NCBI GenBank assembly: GCA_015680685.1 | Contig: MNCI01038314.1 | Location: 103,126 to 134,940 of the forward strand | Direction of reading: 5' to 3' | DNA: 31,815 bases | Origin: Gnetum montanum | Lineage: Eukaryota; Streptophyta; Gnetopsida; Gnetales; Gnetaceae | Part shown: positions 20,080 to 31,240 of the stretch, in pieces | Numbering within the stretch: the first letter of the stretch is position 1 | Layout: every line of letters starts with the position of its first letter | Position numbers and translations under genes: made by a program | Notes under the pieces: model-generated | Seen by the model: the letters and a program-made list of their open reading frames with translations, nothing else | Database searches by the model: none | What the model was told of the DNA's origin: nothing

Positions 20080-21492
20080 GATCTTACAAAGTGGCTCTTG
20101 GGTTTTTAACTTTTTTGTTTTACATCGTCTTTAGTACATTTTCCATTTTCTTGGGTATTTTACAATTATTTCTATATTTTATTTTATTTGAAATTTTCTT
20201 ACATTTTTCCTTTTTTTCTTTATTGCCATCACGACTTTGGTGTTAACTACAATTGCTTATTGATGGTGGTTTGTAAGTTCACTATTTAATTGATTGCAAA
20301 TGGTTGGATTTCATTTTACAATTTTGATGTTTACGAAAGGGACATTGATTCTTTTCATGATAAGAGGTAGTGAGTCCATGTCATCCACCACTCCACACAA
20401 CTCTATGGTGTTTCCTCATGTTGGAAATATGAGGTCCCTTCTTAATAGAATTTTAAAATGAAATGGTGGCCTTCATAGTTTTTAAACTTGGAACAAATTA
20501 AGTGGATGAACAAGGATGTGACTTCAAGGGGATTTGTCAATTTTGTACTTGCCTACCATTTGGCGTTGCATGAGTATTTCCATGGATTTCTCACCATTCC
20601 TCTATTAATTGATAAATAGGAAGTAATGTTTTTGCATGCTGTGGTTTTCATTTGAAAAAAAAAAAACATTGGAAATTCAAAGCACACCCCTTAGACACAA
20701 TAATAGGCTACAAGAATTGGTTATGGGGCTGGAAAGACATGTTACCCATGCCTAAAGGACCTCTCTAACTAAGGCCCTTTTCACTTCTTACTTCTCTTTT
20801 CTTCTTTTTTTAGAATGAAGAGTGGGCTGTGGGGATGTTCTTGTACCTTGGGGGTGGAATGGTCTAATGTATCAATGGAAAGTCATTGGACGTGGATGGT
20901 CTTGATTTAGAATAAGGAAGGAAATTATTCAATCATATTAATCACATCTTCCACAAGGAACTTCATGTGATCACCATGTAGAACTCCATTCCATACTTTC
21001 TCTCATCCACCAATTCTTTTCATATACCACCTCATTGCCTCTTTTCATGAATGTATTGATGGGTTCGATTGGTAAACAATTGGAATTCTCTAATGATTTC
21101 TTTGGTTATTTGGTTTTTAATGATTCACAACCATTAATCATCCTTAGGATCCATGGACTCCTTGGTTTGAGGGCATGCAAGGGCATTAAAGGCATGAGCT
21201 TGTTATGGGGACGACCCACTTGCATACTTCTTGTTTGGGATGGTTAAACTCCTTATCCCTTAGTCATTTTACTTTCAAACCTTACATTTTCCATCGTGAT
21301 ACATCTAGTTTTGCTTTCCTTGGCATGTAAATCTACTAAGAATCTCCATTTGACGTGTATTCCAAGCCCTCTTCAAACATTTTCCATTATTCTAAGCTTT
21401 TCTGGATTCCTCTGGACTCTAATTTTATGCAAAAACTCTAGTTAGTTAGATTAGTTTCCAATTAATTACTTTATTTCACGCTTAGGATAATT
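20080..21492 (+). other. E1 3' noncoding region
   Basis: About 1.4 kb with no credible ORF. It shares words with the gag-to-ORF2 spacer of E2 and E3, for example GATGTGACTTCAAGGGGATT (about 20515) and GGAAAGACATGTTACCCATG (about 20733). The start of the 3' LTR cannot be fixed because the 5' LTR is truncated; part of this stretch may be LTR. Confidence 0.55.
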
Positions 21493-21713
21493 AAGATAAA
21501 ACATAAAAATCAATACATATCATGTGCCTTGGATCTCACTTAACCATATAGTTACATCGACACAAGTGAAGCCAAGAAGAAAATGATCATGTATGTAGAT
21601 CACTATCTTTGTTATTGGCATTTGGAGAACTAAAGTCTAGGGAATTCAATTAGATTGTTAGTGAATGCTTGTGGTTTGTATGGTTGGGCATAGGGATGAC
21701 TTGCCACTCATCA
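21493..21713 (+). repeat. E1 3' LTR, alignable part
   Basis: Matches the 5' LTR remnant at 8825-9033 and ends CCACTCATCA, the same terminal word as the E2 and E3 LTRs. The true left boundary is unknown. Confidence 0.75.
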
Positions 21714-21818
21714 GTTTGATTTTGGTGTGCAATGCTAAATTATAAAGTTCTAATTAGACTATATATCTTAGGGTGTCCTTATATTACAATTTTTTTGGGG
21801 TTTCAATACCAACCCCTA
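21714..21818 (+). repeat. tRNA-derived SINE, copy 3 (body only, cut by E1)
   Basis: Starts GTTTGATTTTGGTG, the box-B position, right at the E1 end. It continues GTTCTAATTAGACTATATAT and CTTAGGGTGTCC as in copy 1 and the copy at 22249. The tRNA-like head is missing on this side, so E1 inserted in the SINE or the head was deleted. Confidence 0.75.
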
Positions 21819-22004
21819 ATGAAACATCAATTTTAGTGTTAGTTTCAATAATCAAAATACTTCTATAAGTAAGCTTCCATATTTTATTATTTTGCAAATA
21901 AAAGCTAACACAAAATATTTTTATAAGATGGTAAAAATAGGTAAATTAGTAAATTCATTGGTTTACTTTTTCTTATTCTAAATCTTCTACCTATCCTTTC
22001 AATT

Positions 22005-22072
22005 TGTCACCTATGACACTGGGTTACTACGCTAAGACTCGTACCACTAAGTTAATACCTCATTGTTAGTTT
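22005..22072 (-). repeat. tRNA-derived SINE, copy 4 (head)
   Basis: The minus strand from 22072 reads AACAATGAGGTATTAACTTA then GTGGTACGAGTCTTAGCG, a diverged version of the head in the other copies, about 170 b from the next copy and in opposite orientation. Confidence 0.6.
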
Positions 22073-22248
22073 GACAAAAATGTATATACTATGATGGATG
22101 CATTTGTTCCCTATTATCAACCAATTATCATGCATGCACTCCATCGTGTATTTTCTTTTTTGTTTTTGTTTTTCAGGTATATGTCTAAAGGTGTGAATGT
22201 GGTATTATGTATGGTTTGCTATTGGCTCAAATTTTTTATTTCAAAAAA

Positions 22249-22405
22249 TGAGGTGTTAGCCTAGTGGTAAGGAACTTGATTTGGATTCTCTAGGTTATGG
22301 GTTTGATTTTGGTGGACAATGTTGAGTTATATAAAGTTCTAATTAGACTATATATCTTAGGGTATACCTATGTTTCACTTATTTCAGGTTTCAACATTCC
22401 CTTCC
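22249..22405 (+). repeat. tRNA-derived SINE, copy 5 (most complete)
   Basis: Head TGAGGTGTTAGCCTAGTGG with a perfect RNA polymerase III box A at 22257-22267, a box-B-like GGTTTGATTTT at 22300-22310, then the body AGTTCTAATTAGACTATATA and a pyrimidine-rich 3' part. The box spacing, about 33 b, is tRNA-like. A SINE of this kind depends on LINE machinery in trans. Confidence 0.82.
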
Positions 22406-22539
22406 CCACCCTCAACCCCTCTAGTTTTCTTATTTCTCTTTCATAGTTGGAAGGATAGTCATTTATTATAATGGTGCGATGCAATGATTAAGTGTGTAGC
22501 TCCTCATAATTGATTTTTTTGTTCCCTAGCTTGTTTGGA

Positions 22540-24060
22540 TGCTATGGATTTAGATGATTTACATGCAGAATTATTAAAGTGGGTCGGATCTGTTATTCAT
22601 AGAGAAATTTGGCACAAATTAAATTTAGGAATAGAGCAAGGATTAAATAAACATTGGATAACTAGTCAAGCTATCTTGTTATATAAAAAGGGGATAAAAA
22701 AAATTTGAACAATTATTGAATAATTGTTATAAGTAGTATTTTTCCAAGTTGTTGTTGGACACTCGACTAAAAAAGAGAATTAGTTCTTGGACTAAAGATA
22801 ACTAGGTTAAGCCAAGATGTTAAGCAGGTTTAGAAAAAATCACTACACTATTGATTACTTAGTTACTCTTAGACACTACATGTAGTTTGTAAAAATGAAT
22901 ACCTAGAAATTTTTATTTGTTTTATTGATTTTGCAAAAACATATGATTCAGTGATCCATACAAAATTATGGTTGTGCTTGCATATAATTGGCCTCTCTTC
23001 AGATTTGATTACAACAACTCAAAGATTGTATGAGGAAGTGATTATTAAAATTATTGGTAAAAATTTAGATAAAATATTTCAATTTGAAAGAAAAATTGGA
23101 GTTAAGCAAAGTTATCCACTTTCTCCAACTCTCTTTGTATCTTTATTGATGAAATGTAGGAATAGTTGTGCAACGGGAAAGATGGTCATGCTATTAGAAT
23201 TAGATCCCAAGTAGTGAATCTTTTTTTATACTTCAAAAGATATACAAAATATATTGTAAATTTTAGAAAATTATTATTGTTCATCTTGTCTTTAAGTAAA
23301 TGTAGATAAAATCAAATTGATGATATGGGTATAAGAAATAATTATTATAACTTACATTTTGGAGGTACCAATGTGCAAATAGTAGATTCCTTTAAATATT
23401 TGGGTCTTATTTATATGAAAAATTGTATGTGGGGGAAGTACATAAAAGAAGAAATAGTAGGAGATTTCAAGGCTCTATATGCTTTAAAAAACAAGTGTAA
23501 TGACTTAGGACTCTAGGCTTGGAAGGTCATAAAATAAACTTTTTATACTATCATCTACCCTAATGTATTGTATGAACATGTTATTTGGGGACTTGGACTA
23601 TATGCTAAACTTTGAAAAGATATTGAAAGAGTACAAAAAACCTTTCTTCTTGATGAGTTAAAGGTGAAGATGCAAACATCTTACTTAATGTTATTATGTG
23701 AATAAGATTTATTACCTTTTGAAGCAGAAACCTTTTATCAATTACATCAATATACTCATAGCTTGCATACTTGAAGGCAAGACAAATTCTTTAAAGTAGT
23801 TCTTGAGGATTCATGGGATCAGGGTTGGTATTTTTAGGGGATGTAATGATTGAGAAAATGGAATATCTCTTAGGAGCACATGTTACAAAATCCTAAGCAT
23901 ATTCACCAATTAGTCAAGCTGAAGGTTTAAACATAGATGTGGTCTAATGTGGAAGGCAAGAGATAATTTTATTTACACTACATTAGATCTAATAAACTAA
24001 ATGTAGAAGTTCATTATCTTAGTTTCTATTCCCACAAAGTATCAAAATGTTATTAGCAAG
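22540..24060 (+). pseudogene. LINE (non-LTR) reverse transcriptase, upstream part
   Basis: Degraded but ordered RT blocks: LHAELLKWVGSVIHREIWHK (about 22560), SRFRKNHYTIDYLVTLRHYM (about 22825), FICFIDFAKTYDSVIHTKLW (about 22915-22975, first catalytic Asp region), GVKQSYPLSPTLFVSLLM (about 23098-23155), VNVDKIKLMI, then FGGTNVQIVDSFKYLGLIY (about 23355) and the downstream WGKYIKEEIVGDF. The YADD catalytic box that should lie near 23220-23240 is missing: the sequence passes from NLFLY directly to SKDIQNIL. It is interrupted by E3 at 24060. It is a source-type element for the SINEs in general, but this copy is dead. Confidence 0.82.
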
Positions 24061-24969
24061 TGATGAGTGGCGAGGTACCCCTACACTCAACCATACGAAT
24101 ACGAGCGTTTCACGCACGATCCGATCGAACTTCGTAGACAGGCTAGTTGTGGTATCTAGACAGTTACTCGTAGATTGCAGTTTGCTGTCTTCCCCCTTGG
24201 ACTAGTATTAGCTTTATCACATATGATTTAGTCCAGAGTGAGGTGTATGATGTGTTCCTATACTATTGTTACTCCTGGGGCTAATGGAAAATAATCTCAA
24301 CTAAACTAGGAGAGAGAGAGAGAGTCTAAGCTAGCCTAAGTGCAATAAGCATCTGTTCCTTAATCATCTATACACATCTTGGACCTCGTGCATGACTACC
24401 ACTGGGATTACCAAGTGCATGGCCTAGGTACGCTACTGGGTTACCAAGTAGTCACATTTAAATGCTCGTGATCAAGTCGTACTCATTTCACATTTAATAG
24501 GAGTTTAGGGTAAAGAGATGTTAACTACGAAAGTAATAAATAACAATAAAAATGAAATAATTAAACTAAGTGAATGTTGCAATAATGAAGTAATCTCAAT
24601 CTTTATTTTTGGTTATGTGCATGTCCAAGTACATCACACTCAAATAAAGGATGCTGTACAATTACAATCATCACACTCCAGGCATGCACTGAGAAATAAT
24701 TCTAACTCTAAGAAGGAAAAACTACAAGAGTTTGGATAAGGGACTAAGAACTAATGCCAAAACCAAGTGTGTCGCCTTTTATTTATAGGCTCACACGAGA
24801 ACTGCGATATCATGTACACGATATCGCAAGCAGGCTGTGATATCACGTACGCGATATCAGGGGTCCGATAATAGGGGTCCGATATTAGGACCTATCAGAC
24901 TTGGTATCTTGTATCGGGGGTCCGATAACAGGGGTTCGATAACAAGACCTGACAGACCATGACTCATCA
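24061..24969 (-). repeat. E3 3' LTR
   Basis: On the minus strand it runs from TGATGAGTCATGG (24969) to CCACTCATCA (24061). The TATA box is at 24787-24780 and AATAAA at 24607-24602. A (GA)n tract is at 24309-24324. U3 carries GATATCGC words and GGGGGTCCGATAAC repeats at about 24795-24950. Confidence 0.9.
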
Positions 24970-24990
24970 TACCTCACAACTGAATAACAA
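24970..24990 (-). promoter_or_regulatory. E3 polypurine-like tract
   Basis: The minus strand reads TTATTCAGTTGTGAGGTA immediately before the LTR TGATGAG, homologous to the E2 tract at 18481-18500. Confidence 0.6.
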
Positions 24991-25142
24991 CTTGTTCTCG
25001 AGTTAAAGAAAGTGAGGAACAAGTTCAATTGATTACATAGTGGATAGGTATGGGATTATTGATTGACTAGGAATTTATTTATGCTGTAGTGGAGAATTAA
25101 AAAAAATTTGGACACAGACATAAAAAATAAAACTTGTGGAAC

Positions 25143-25580
25143 TCATGGGGTTCTTGGTAGTGGTGGCTCCTCTATGGGTGCCTCTCCTTTATCTTGCACG
25201 ATCAGGCTTCTGAGATTGATACCATTGAAGAAGCACTTGACATTTCTCCTCTTCTATCCAAGGATTATGATTCATCCATGCTGATGTTCCAATGTTTGAT
25301 GGAGTCGGAACTTTCCATGAACATGGCAATTGCGGGAACACTTGATTGGCCTTGACATGTTATACCGCAAATAGTCGTTATTCCTCTTCATAGGCTTGGG
25401 CCCTAACCTCACCACCTTTTTCTTGGATAGATTATGTAGTAATAGGAGTTCTATGATGGATGCTGAGTGATTGTGCCTCCTACTCTGCATGTTTTGCATG
25501 AAGTCCTTGGCCTCTGCGCCCCCTGGTCATTTGGTTGCACCTTGAGAAGGTCCTCCTTGTTGTCTTCTTTTAGGGGCCAT
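25143..25580 (-). pseudogene. E3 ORF2, homologue of E2 ORF2
   Basis: ATG at 25580 gives MAPKRRQQGGPSQGATK and then TGA. In shifted frames it recovers AKHAE and SLSIHH (E2: AKQEE, FSIHQ) and ends QDKGEAPIEEPPLPRTP at TGA 25145-25143, aligned with the E2 end. It is about 438 b against 582 b in E2, so it has an internal deletion plus frameshifts. A conserved start and end in two diverged copies indicate that this was once a real coding region. Confidence 0.68.
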
Positions 25581-25613
25581 CTATAATCACAAAAAGATCA
25601 ATTGTTAGTAAGG
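25581..25613 (-). promoter_or_regulatory. Candidate 3' splice site of E3 ORF2
   Basis: The minus strand reads CCTTACTAAC, then TTTTTGTGATTATAG ending at 25581, directly before the ATG. Branch-point-like word, distance (about 24 b) and position match E2 17731-17763 although intervening bases differ. Confidence 0.65.
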
Positions 25614-26919
25614 TTATTGAAAAAAGTTCAATGATTTCATACCTTACTCATTGCCTTTAATAAATGTTAAATTCTTTGCTTAGTGTGATTTTAGAGTTAG
25701 AAATTTTTTTAAGGAAGTTGCCCTAAAAGTTTAATGTTGGACCTAGTTTGTTTAGGTGATACATAAAAGGACCTGGTTTTGAGGAACGTTTGATAAAATG
25801 ATGACAAAGGAAAGAATAGATTTGACAATGAAGTACTTAGAGGGTATAATATGATGTGGTGGTATGTAACAAGTACAAATTGCAAAAGTCACGCAAGTGG
25901 GTTCTCCCTAAAGCAGGTTCCAACCTATAATTCCCTTGCGTAACCACACCTTAAAATGTCCATAGGTACTAGAAGGGTTAAATGTAATCCATACCAATTT
26001 CACAAAATACACACATGTAGATACCACCAGAATGAGGTAAGAATTTTACGCTATACGAGACACGAGCTACAATTACATGAACAGCGAGATGAGACGAACT
26101 ATAGAAAGGATTGTAGAGATTGGGACATGAGGTAACTAACCTAGGGCACAATGAATCTTGCATGTAAAGCATGATTAATGTGTCATTAACCCGTTGTTCC
26201 AAGATTAGGACCAAGTCCATTCCTCTGATTAGTGACACCGCATTGTTTCATCCCATGATGAGTGACTATGAGAGTATCGGAACAACAAGGTGTACGATCA
26301 CTTGGCATTTTGTTTAAGGAAGGAGTGATTTTTTGCTTTGTGGCACTTTCTTCATTTTTTTAACTGTTGAATCTAGAGAAGCCGCCAACCTTTAGGCATG
26401 GGTGCATGTCTTTGCAGTGGGACCCCCTAGAACAACATTGTATTTTTGAGTGTCTTTTGATTACTCTTACTCTCATTTTGCGTTAGATCTACAAGGATCT
26501 TAATACAACCACATTGCCTGATAACTTCCACAAATGTCACTAAAGAGAATCCACAAGTTTCCTTGATGTCACACCCTAATCATTCCCTCTTGGTCCATCC
26601 TTCTTCATTCTAGGTACAATGAACACAAAATTAATTTTAAATTTCAAGGATGTTAAGAATATCACTGTACCCTCAAATAGAACCTCTTATTTGTAGAATG
26701 GATGAGTGGATGTAATGGGCTCACTATCCAATTAATCGATCACTCGAGACTCGATAGCATAGAACACACCTTAACCAACGAACCACATGAGTGTTTTATT
26801 CATAGATGAGATTACTTATAAAAAGATAAAAAGGTAATAAAAAAAGAAATTGAAAAATTGGAAAATAAAAAATTGTAAAATTAAAGAAAATGAAAAATAT
26901 TTATTAATCCTACTTGTTA
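25614..26919 (-). other. E3 gag-to-ORF2 noncoding spacer
   Basis: No ORF of note. The block at about 26610-26370 matches E2 16320-16560 closely (shared: AGGGAATGATTAGGGTGTGA, GATCCTTGTAGATCTAA, TAGGGGGTCCCACT). Confidence 0.65.
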
Positions 26920-28906
26920 TTAGAATGGGGGATATCCCCCATAACTAAACAGTTGAGCATGACATGGATTAATAGTTGAAAGATGAGAATCCTTGCATGT
27001 TGGAAATATTGAAACTTGGTCATACTTACCCCATTGGGGTTCACACACCTAATTATAGTAAGCGTAGTGGGGCAATTTATAAGATGTGGTTCCCAGATAA
27101 AGAGTTGACCCACTATGATACTTGAGACCGTAAGATGGTATGCAAGGATCAGGATGTCGCTCTCCATGGCTAGATTCATTGGACCGTATGGTTGTTGGAG
27201 TGTTAATTGGTGGCCTTTATGATGTGACACGAGGCATTGGGTTCGAAGAGAAGGATGCACCACAGTGTTGGACTTGTGCTGAGTTGGAGAATGAAGTGGT
27301 CATGGAACTATGTTGTCCCTTCCTACAATCATGTCTAAAGAAGGGACACCTTCGATGTTGCTGATGTCTCTCACTACTATTGGTAATGGTAGCATAAGTA
27401 ACATTCGTGTGTTGTTTCTGTGGTGCAAACACTTTAGGAACAGTTGGTGGCGACGTAGAAGGAGGGAAAGGATGAGAATGTTGAAATTGAGGAGAAGTGT
27501 CAGGGACACAAGGTAGTGGTTGTGTGAAGGACATGGGCTGATAGTACTGAGGAGAATCATAATGCGGTGAGATAGAATATGTTGACCCAATTGGGAAAAT
27601 AGGATGTTGAACTAGATAAGCATTTGGATTCGAGTGATACGAAGGGTGTCTCTAGTTTAGGGATGGCTTCCCCCACGATTGGGATTGTTGCCACTATGAT
27701 CGAACATAGTATCTTTGTACGAAATTTGGGTGTAACATGCTTTCCCAATGCTTATATAAATATAACAAGATTGGGCATTGGCCCTTGGGGTGATCGTACA
27801 GGCAAATGTTGCATTCATATGTGTGATTGGTAGTTGAGCTCTTATTTTCTTCATTCCTTCTTTAGAATTGTCTAATGATACTTTGACCTGCTCCTCGGGT
27901 TGTCAAAACTCTATCTCCAATAATATTGATATATTCCCCACACTTCTTATGCATCCATTCCAACATCTTATTGATCTTTGCCTTGATTTCATCTAATGAT
28001 TTTTGTACTAGCAAAGATGGTTCTTCCTCCTTGAGATAGGTTGATTTATCCTTGTTGTGATTATGGACCTCTATTAAGTTGAGATTTTGGTCCCGTTAAT
28101 GTTTTTCAACACTCTCCCATCTAGCCATTTTTCCTTCTTCTTTTGCTACTCGATTAATAAGCTCTTGGAATTGATGGGTTTGTAGTTCGTATAGTTGACC
28201 TTGGGCATACATCCCTAAGGTCTCTCTTGTTTCATCATGAAGCCCATCAATGATATGGTACATTAGCCTTTCCTCGGAGAACTCATGGCCTGGACAGTTG
28301 TTTAACAGTGCATAATGTCTTTCTAAGGCTATGACCAAGGGTTCATGTTGTGCTTGTTTCCACTCTTGAATTTGTTTCCTCAAGGCTGACACTCTTTGCG
28401 TAGGTTTGATATCTTTCATTAAAGAGTTCGACCATTGTTGGCCAACGTCGTATTGAGTTTGGTTTTAACGATCTATACCATAATTTTGCTTGGCCAATGA
28501 GTGTTATAGGAAAGAGCTTGAGTTTTTGCCAACTATTATCAATGTTGTTCCATGCACAGGCATCGTAGAAGGCTTGTAAATGTTGTTGTGGATCTAAGTC
28601 ATAGCCTCCTGAGAAATTGGGAAAGTTGTTTAAATCGAGCCTGGGTAGGCGGCTCTCTTTACGATGCCTTTGGGAGATTCGAACAGCCTCCTGTATTTGC
28701 GTTAGGCTTGTAGTGGCCAGTAGGGGTTCATCGTCATCTAGTAAGTTATGCTTTCATGTGTTAGGATGATGCTGCCTTCGTTTATGTTTATAAGAAACCC
28801 CCACTTCAGGTTACACACTCCAATCTTCATTGTCATATAATTCGTTGGTTCTCCAATTAATTGCCTTACTAGATGTGACATTATCGTAGTCTTGTAGGAG
28901 AGGCAT
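26920..28906 (-). pseudogene. E3 gag
   Basis: ATG 28906-28904 (MPLLQ, as in E2). The gag core at about 28570-28430 reads DACAWNNIDNSWQKLKLFP then GQAKLWYRSLKPNSI and MVELFNERYQTYAK, the retrotransposon-gag (PF03732-like) pattern. Then comes a frame from 28419 to the stop near 28096, and an intact zinc knuckle CNICLYDHPKGQC (CX2CX3HX4C) at 27813-27775. The Pro/Gln/His-rich tail ends SYGGYPPF, TAA 26922-26920. Several stops and frameshifts break it. The knuckle spacing with three residues before His fits the Athila-type gag finger rather than the commoner CX2CX4HX4C. Confidence 0.85.
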
Positions 28907-29025
28907 GGTTGTGAAATCGTGTGTGAATTTGTATGTGACTTTTTGTAATTATTTCTTGCTGAAAGATATATCAGTAATTCCTATACAATGACCTTGTATG
29001 ATATAACTAATCTAGATAACTAGCA

Positions 29026-29048
29026 CCATGCTCGGCAAACGGTGCCAA
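29026..29048 (-). promoter_or_regulatory. E3 primer binding site
   Basis: The minus strand reads TTGGCACCGTTTGCCGAGCA right after the LTR end. It is the E2 tRNA-Asp-like site with a one-base T gain. Confidence 0.8.
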
Positions 29049-29983
29049 TGATGAGTGGCAAGGTACCCCTACACAACCATACAAATACGAGTGTTTCATG
29101 CACGATCCAGTCGAACTATGCAGACGGACTAGTTGTGGTATCTAGATAGTTACTCATAGATCACAGTTCGTTGTCTTCCCGCTTGGACTAGTATTAGCTT
29201 TGTCACGTATGGTTTAGTCCAAAGTGAGGTGTATGATGTGTTCCTATACTATTGCTACTCTTGGGGCTAATGGAAAATAACATCAACTAAACTAGGAGAG
29301 AGAGAGAGAGTCTAAGCTAGCCTAAGTGCAATAAGCATCCATTCCTTAATCATCCATACACATCTTAGACCTTGTGCATGATTATCACTGGGATTACCAA
29401 GCGCATGGCCTAGGTATGTTACTGGGTTACCAAGTAGTTACACTTAAATGCTCGTGATCAGGTCGTACTCATTCCACATTTAATAGGAGTTTAGGGTAAA
29501 AAGATGTTAACTACGAAAGTAATAAAAAATAATAAAAATTAAATAATTAAACTAAGTGAATGCTGTAATGATGAAGTAATCTCGATCTTTATTTCTGGTC
29601 ATGTGCATGTCCAAGTATGTCACACTCGAATAAAGGATTCCGTACAATTACAATCATCACACTACGAGCATGCACTGAGAAATAATTCTAACTCTAAGAA
29701 GGAAAAACTATAAGAGTTTGGATAAGGGACTAAGAACTAATGCCAAAGCCAAGTGTGCAGCCTTTTATTTATAGGCTCACACGGGAACTACGATATTGTG
29801 TACGCGATATCGCATGTAGGCCGCAATATCACGTATGCAATATCGCGTACGTGATATCGGGGGTCTGATAATAGGGGTCTGATATCGGGACCTATCAAAC
29901 TTGGTATCTTGTATCGGGGGTCCAATAACAGGGGTTCGATAATAGGGGTCCAATAACAGGACTTGACAGACCATGACTCATCA
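29049..29983 (-). repeat. E3 5' LTR
   Basis: 935 b. TATA box at 29773-29766, AATAAA at 29593-29588, (GA)n at 29295-29310. U3 at about 29790-29965 holds GATATCGC palindrome variants followed by four or so GGGGTCCGATAA-type units. The outer end meets the GCAAG target copy. Confidence 0.9.
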
Positions 29984-29988
29984 GCAAG

Positions 29989-30200
29989 CTTCACTTAAGT
30001 TCTCATCATCTTAGAATTAAAAGTGAAAGATGGATTAAACTCTCCTAAGAAGAACGTATTTGTAGGTTGTGTAAATCAAAAGCCCTTAAAGATGAGTTAC
30101 ATGTGTTTTTTTCTTGTGCTGTGGCTACCCATTTGAGATAGTGTTATAATGTTATAACAAAAAACTTGTATGACTTATTTTTGATGCTCACGTTGGTGCT
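29989..30200 (+). pseudogene. LINE, downstream part with zf-RVT-like motif
   Basis: The frame continues across the E3 insertion (YQNVISK then LHLSSHHLRIKSERW) and reaches ERICRLCKSKALKDELHVFF followed by SCA. This is a CX2C...HX4C arrangement as in the zinc-binding domain after plant non-LTR RTs. A TAA precedes ERICRLC. No clear similarity beyond about 30200. Confidence 0.78.
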
Positions 30201-31240
30201 TGGTCATTTTATAGAGTCTATCTTTATTTTTCATGAAACTATAATATTTTCCAGTAGATCCTAAGGGCTTTCCAACATAATATAGCTTCATTTTATTTTA
30301 ATATAATCTTTCTATCATCTTTCCTCTTAAAATTTTTTTTAAGAAAAGATACATTACTTCCTAAAAATAAGAATGATATTTTAGATAGTTTAGTCATGTT
30401 CAAAGAAGACCATAAAATGAACCTCTTAAATAATTTAGAAAACCCAAATATCCCAAATATCAATAAAGAATCATAGGATCTATTTTGGGTTTAGAAGATG
30501 TAATTTGTCAAAAAGAGAAATAGGTTATCATAAATGATAAATATTTTAGATATTTATAACATTTAATTCAAGCAAGATAAGAACGAAGTATGCTTTTTTG
30601 TCTCAAAGACATTGAAAATTTTTATAAGGTTTTATTGTTTTACAACAAAATGAAAGAGTTTCATAATAATGATACAATTTTCATTTCATTTTGTGACATA
30701 AAGGTATAAGAAGATTAGTGTTGATACATTTAGCCATTTCATGGAGCAGTAAGATGATAAAATATGAATAAAGTCACAAGGGATATTCAAGAGAAATATA
30801 CATGGTGTTTGTGGTTAAATGATATTTTATACTTTGATATTCAAGAAGAATAGTTGAAGGAAGATAAATTTGTTTTAATGGTAAGGAAAATTTATCATGC
30901 TCCTTTGAAAAATGAAGGATGGAAAATAAGTGAAGAGGTAAAAGAACCGATCCTGTTTACAGGGGAATCAAGGAAAATATCAAAGTTAATAAGGAGTGAA
31001 TAATGTTTTTATGATAAAAGAAAAAATAGACACAGTTCCAGCTCTTATGCACAATGGAAGATAGAAAAAATAATCCAAAAGAATATTAGTTTTTCGTTGC
31101 CAAAAAATGCAGGAATCGCGCAGAGGAATGCAAGGGTTTTTACCCTGAAATGGTTTGCTGTTACACAGAAAATCGGATGATCTTTCAACCTCAAACCAGT
31201 GGCAGTTCTACTGGCCACGTTGTGCTAAAATTTCTTTTGT
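30201..31240. other. AT-rich DNA, no assignable gene
   Basis: Short open stretches exist (for example plus 30860-31000, KIYHAPLKNEGWKISEE) but none is recognisable. Part may be LINE 3' sequence. Confidence 0.45.

Larger units (their letters stand above)
8825..21713 (+). mobile_element. E1: degraded Ty3/Gypsy LTR retrotransposon, Athila-like, interrupted by E2
   Basis: The order on the plus strand is LTR remnant, tRNA-Asp-like primer site, gag-like region, protease, RT, RNase H, integrase, a long noncoding 3' region and an LTR. RT (VFMDDFSTYG), RNase H and integrase are all recognisable, and integrase following RNase H places it in Ty3/Gypsy. The RT box and the primer-site type suggest the Athila/Tat side of the non-chromovirus branch. 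Every domain carries stops and frameshifts. E2 (13333-19369) sits in the integrase. The 5' LTR is truncated to about 209 b, and the right end abuts a SINE body. Confidence 0.85.
24061..29983 (-). mobile_element. E3: non-autonomous (TR-GAG-like) LTR retrotransposon nested in the LINE
   Basis: Minus-strand element with LTRs 29049-29983 (5') and 24061-24969 (3') and a perfect 5-b target duplication, GCAAG, at 24056-24060 and 29984-29988. The primer site is at 29048-29026, gag 28906-26920, a noncoding spacer 26919-25581, ORF2 25580-25143, and a polypurine-like tract next to 24970. No pol domain is present. It is the same family as E2 (shared gag, spacer, ORF2 and most of the LTR) with a diverged U3. 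The LTRs differ at about 26 of 265 hand-compared positions, mostly transitions, so this insertion looks at least as old as E2. Confidence 0.92.

Noticed and set aside
22249-22320. Functional tRNA gene
   Set aside because: Box A and a box-B-like word are present but no cloverleaf stems or acceptor pairing, and the unit continues into a repeated SINE body.
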